This document shows positions 61,391 to 64,000 of a stretch of 64,000 nucleotides of DNA, in pieces. The position numbers and the translations under genes were made by a program. The notes beneath the pieces are model-generated. The model saw only the letters and a list, made by a program, of their open reading frames with translations, was not told the DNA's origin and searched no databases. The stretch is from contig CP145427.1 in NCBI GenBank assembly GCA_036867785.1, positions 434,001 to 498,000 of the forward strand, read 5' to 3'. The DNA comes from Plasmodiophora brassicae (Eukaryota; Endomyxa: Phytomyxea; Phytomyxea; Plasmodiophorida). Positions within the stretch are counted from its first letter, which is position 1. Each line of letters begins with the position of its first letter.

Positions 61391-62585
61391 ATGCACTTGC
61401 GCAGTTTTCCGGATCGGGACAACCAATCGCTTTCCACTGGCCAACATTGGTCACTCTTTATCGGACTGCTGTTGCTGATGATGGCGTCGACGTCTACTGT
61501 CCTTCTAGTCGGTGCTGTCTTGTGCATGTCGGTACTGCCAGCGGCGACGACGCCGGCAGGATTCAGTCCAACGCGGGTGCCGCCGACGGTGCTGCCGCAC
61601 GAACAGACGACATGCCAGATGTTCCTAGCCGCCGTCCGCGCGCCGCCGCCAACCGCGCCGTGGTCCGCGATCCATGCCATGCTGGAGACGGTGCCGTCAT
61701 TGGCGAACTGCCGGGACCATGCAACAGGTCGAAACGCGCTGCACGTTGCGCTGACATCGCTAGAGACAGTGTACAATAGGAACCACCGCATCCGTCTGGA
61801 CGTCGTCAAGACGCTCCTATATCACTGGGTCGACCCGACATCCGTCGACCCGCTATCACAACGTTCCGTCGGGGAGCTGGTCGACATACTGTTTGGCCAT
61901 AGGACGGACAAGCTCGGCGACCTGCTCAAGGCTTGCCCACTGGCGCGCCAGCGACGTACATGTGGCGCAACCTCGTCAAACATCGCCGCCACCGGCGACG
62001 CCCGTTGAACCTCCTCTGCCGGCGCCGCCGACGGACTGGTTCATCGCGCCCCTGCGTGGTTGGCCTGCTGCCCCCAAGGAAGACGGCCAACGACAGGTCG
62101 AAGCGCAACCTCCTCAAACAATGCTGCCACCGGCGATACCCGTTGAACCTCCCCTGTCGGCACCGCTGACGGACGGGTTCGACGCGCCCCTGCGTGGTTG
62201 GCCTGCCGCCAGCAAGGAAGACGGCCAACGGGAGCTCGACGCACAACCTCGTCAAACAATGCTGCCACCGGCGATACCCGTTGAACCTCCCCTGCCGGCA
62301 CTGCTGACGGACGGGTTCAACGCGCCCCTGTATCGTTGGCCTGACGCCACCAAGGAAGACGGTCAACGACAACTCGACGAGGCGCTACAGCACTCGAGGG
62401 ATCGCCCCGCTCTGCCGAGTCCACGGAGAGCGCCACTGGGAGCCGCCGACGTCCTAACCGGGACCCGCTTCCGGCACTGGTGTCGCACCCGCCTCCCATC
62501 ACCGCCCGTCCGCCGCGACGTCGCCGCCGTCCAACCCGTACCTCACGGCCGCCCTGCTAAACGCCTCCGGCTCTTCTACGCCTGA
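61391..62585 (+). CDS. Secreted protein with three 46-aa Pro-rich repeats
   Basis: The frame at 61391 begins MHLRSFPDRDN; a shorter start at 61481 gives a clean signal peptide (MASTSTVLLVGAVLCMSVLP). A Cys-containing domain follows with one ankyrin-like segment (GRNALHVALTSLETV, RLDVVKTLLYHWVDPTS). Near 61950 the coding frame changes from 2 to 0, by an unresolved intron or a frameshift. The next part has three tandem repeats of 46 aa (QTMLPPAIPVEPPL, APLRGWPA, KEDGQRQ) and a basic tail ending KRLRLFYA. Signal peptide, repeats and minisatellite promoter suggest a surface or host-facing protein. No homology recognised. Confidence 0.6.
61968..62381 (+). repeat. Three in-frame 138-bp tandem repeats
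   Basis: Units start at 61968, 62106 and 62244 with a period of exactly 138 bp, each coding 46 residues. Differences are mainly substitutions, so the reading frame is preserved. A degenerate fourth start may follow at about 62382. Confidence 0.93.
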
Positions 62586-62694
62586 TTCGGCTGCGTTGAA
62601 GAGTAAAGGCACAGGTGGCCGTGTCGATCTATTCGGCACGTTTATTGCGAATATCAATACAGTGTTTGCGACGTAAAGTATAATCAGCAGCATG

Positions 62695-62705
62695 TTTTTG
62701 GCGGG
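62695..62705 (+). promoter_or_regulatory. E2F-like element upstream of Cdc20
   Basis: TTTTTGGCGGG on the plus strand, 158 bp before the Cdc20 start, identical to the element upstream of the left-edge gene. Confidence 0.4.
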
Positions 62706-62862
62706 CTTCTGCGGTCAGGGTGTGCGTCTTGTGACTTTGTCGTGTTTTTTTTTTCGGTCGTTGGGGGTGGACTCAGGCGGCGGCTGTCTCGGTCGCTGCT
62801 GCGAAGCCCGGAGGCAGACCGTGGCGTCCGCGACCCCCAGACACACCACACCACGCGTGACG

Positions 62863-64000
62863 ATGTCGACGTCCAGCACGCCAGCGCCGACGACGACGCC
62901 GGGTCGCCGGCGCCTGCCGTTCGCCGCGGTGCGCGTCACGCCGTCGGCGTCGACGCCCGGCGACCGGTTCATCCCGCCGGTGTCCGCCCTGCAGGAGCTC
63001 CACACGAACACGCCGCAACCGGACCAGGCGGGGGGCAGCGTCCCCGACAGCGCCGCCAGCGACGCCGACCAGAGGCAACTGAACGCGTGCCTGTATGATA
63101 CGCGCGTGGCTGAACCGGTGGGGTGTTGTGCCCAGGGCAGGTTCAAGCAGCAGCTGGCGGACGAGCTGGACAGCAAGGCGGGGCGGGTCCTGTCGTTCCG
63201 GCAGAAGGCGCCGGCGCCCCCGGTCGACTACCAGAATTCGCTGCGCGTCCTGTACACCCAGAATCGGTACGCGTCGACGAACGGCGGGCCGTCGTCGGGC
63301 AACGCGCAGCCGGTCGCACGACGCCACCGCTTCGTGTCGTCGTCCGCTGAGCGCGTCCTGGACGCCCCCGACCTGCTGGACGACTACTACGTGAACCTGC
63401 TGGACTGGTCCGGCAAGGACGCCCTGGCGGTCGGCCTGGGGTCCTCGCTCTACCTGTGGGATGCGGCCACCGGCGGCATCGATCTGCTGATGGAGACGAC
63501 GGCGACGGACCACATCACGGCCGTGGCCTGGATGCAGGGCGGGACGCACATCGCCGTCGGGACGGACAGCAAGGAGGTCCAGCTCTGGGACGTTCAGGCC
63601 CGGAAGAAGGTTCGCGCCATGCGGGGGCACGCCGGCCGCGTGTCCGCCCTCGCCTGGAACCGGCACATCCTGTCCAGCGGGTCTCGCGACTCCCTGATCC
63701 ACAACCACGACGTTCGTGTCAGTGCACACCTGCAGTCGCAGTTCAGAGGTCGGTCTTCGTCGTCGTCGACGTCCGCGCTGGGACGATGGACCCCCTGGCG
63801 TTCGCTGAACGCGCGCGTGCTGGTAGGCCATCAGCTGGAGGTGTGCGGCCTGAGATGGAGTCCAGATGGCGGGCAGCTGGCCAGCGGCGGCAACGACAAC
63901 CTGCTGCACGTCTGGGAGTTGGCGGCCGGCGAGCAGCCACGCCTGGCGCTGACCGACCACACGGCAGCAGTGAAGGCGCTGGCCTGGTCGCCGCATACGC
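62863..64000 (+). CDS. CDC20: Cdc20/Fizzy, APC/C activator; 3' part outside the window
   Basis: Exon 1 62863-63086; intron 63087-63140 (54 nt); exon 2 63141-63748; in-frame intron 63749-63826 (78 nt); exon 3 continues past 64000. N-terminus: DRFIPPV, a C-box missing the final Arg of DRxIPxR. Then GRVLSFRQKAPAPP, YQNSLRVLYTQNR, ERVLDAPDLLDDYYVNLLDW and VGLGSSLYLWDAATGG. WD40 blades follow: EVQLWDVQARKKVRAM, ILSSGSRDSLIHNHDVRV, GHQLEVCGLRWSPDGGQLAS and GGNDNLLHVWEL. Cdc20 recruits mitotic substrates to the anaphase-promoting complex. The motifs favour Cdc20 over Cdh1. An E2F-like element sits upstream. No KEN box is visible in the N-terminal part. Confidence 0.95.
   Translation, partial: MSTSSTPAPTTTPGRRRLPFAAVRVTPSASTPGDRFIPPVSALQELHTNTPQPDQAGGSVPDSAASDADQRQLNACLYDTRVAEPVGCCAQGRFKQQLADELDSKAGRVLSFRQKAPAPPVDYQNSLRVLYTQNRYASTNGGPSSGNAQPVARRHRFVSSSAERVLDAPDLLDDYYVNLLDWSGKDALAVGLGSSLYLWDAATGGIDLLMETTATDHITAVAWMQGGTHIAVGTDSKEVQLWDVQARKKVRAMRGHAGRVSALAWNRHILSSGSRDSLIHNHDVRVSAHLQSQFRGRSSSSSTSALGRWTPWRSLNARVLVGHQLEVCGLRWSPDGGQLASGGNDNLLHVWELAAGEQPRLALTDHTAAVKALAWSPHT

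Noticed and set aside
1-64000. Bacterial or organellar origin because of dense packing and high GC
   Set aside because: Dozens of frame-restoring GT/AG introns and purely eukaryotic nuclear gene families rule this out.

Overview
The window is GC-rich nuclear DNA from a unicellular eukaryote. Genes are packed tightly on both strands and are cut by many short spliceosomal introns. Most of those I could fix by reading frame are 49-70 nt with GT...AG ends. Gene content is eukaryotic throughout: NKAP, RNase H2 subunit A, RhoGAP, Iwr1, Rab11, the CRL4 receptor Cdt2, TBC/EF-hand RabGAP, NIPA transporter, protoglobins and Cdc20. The mix points to a protist or zoosporic lineage rather than an animal, plant or higher fungus: a DYW-like PPR protein, fungal-type Zn2Cys6 fingers, protoglobins, a large TmcB-like membrane sensor, a chromodomain Ty3/gypsy element and Stowaway/Harbinger-type transposons. 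My best guess is a plasmodiophorid-like rhizarian; a chytrid/blastocladian or an oomycete is the alternative. This is an inference from gene content, not a sequence match.

Layout. 1-9.6 kb: gene-dense block (partial helical protein, multi-pass membrane protein, PH-domain protein, GLG1-like Cys-rich Golgi protein, NKAP, RhoGAP, RNASEH2A). 9.6-23 kb: transposon island with an unknown repeated ORF family, palindromes, gag/pol remnants, a PIF/Harbinger remnant carrying a nested mariner-like element, a MITE, and an intact 5.3-kb chromodomain LTR retrotransposon with identical LTRs and a 5-bp target duplication. 23-43 kb: second gene block (Pro-rich secreted protein, Iwr1, Rab11, RAP+ankyrin protein, 1658-aa membrane sensor, Cdt2, TBC/EF-hand RabGAP, armadillo protein). 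43-46 kb: gene-free interval with a roughly 650-bp-armed inverted repeat. 46-48.4 kb: a less GC-rich accessory gene for a protein resembling a chymotrypsin-fold protease. 48.6-64 kb: third gene block (secreted Gly/His-rich peptide opposite a NIPA Mg2+ transporter, tandem Zn2Cys6 regulator, two tandem protoglobins, DYW-like PPR protein, GAF protein, secreted 46-aa-repeat protein behind a 26-bp minisatellite, and the 5' part of Cdc20).

Functional links. The cell-cycle/replication genes (RNASEH2A, Cdt2, Cdc20), plus the unidentified gene at the left edge, each carry an E2F-like TTTTGGCG(G/C) element just upstream. Both RNASEH2A and Cdt2 end in PCNA-binding (PIP-box-like) motifs. Rab11, the TBC RabGAP, the GLG1-like protein and the RhoGAP belong to membrane traffic and small-GTPase control. 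Several family members look catalytically altered: the RhoGAP lacks its arginine finger, the DYW domain lacks its zinc/catalytic residues, and the protease-like protein has Cys where Ser is usual.
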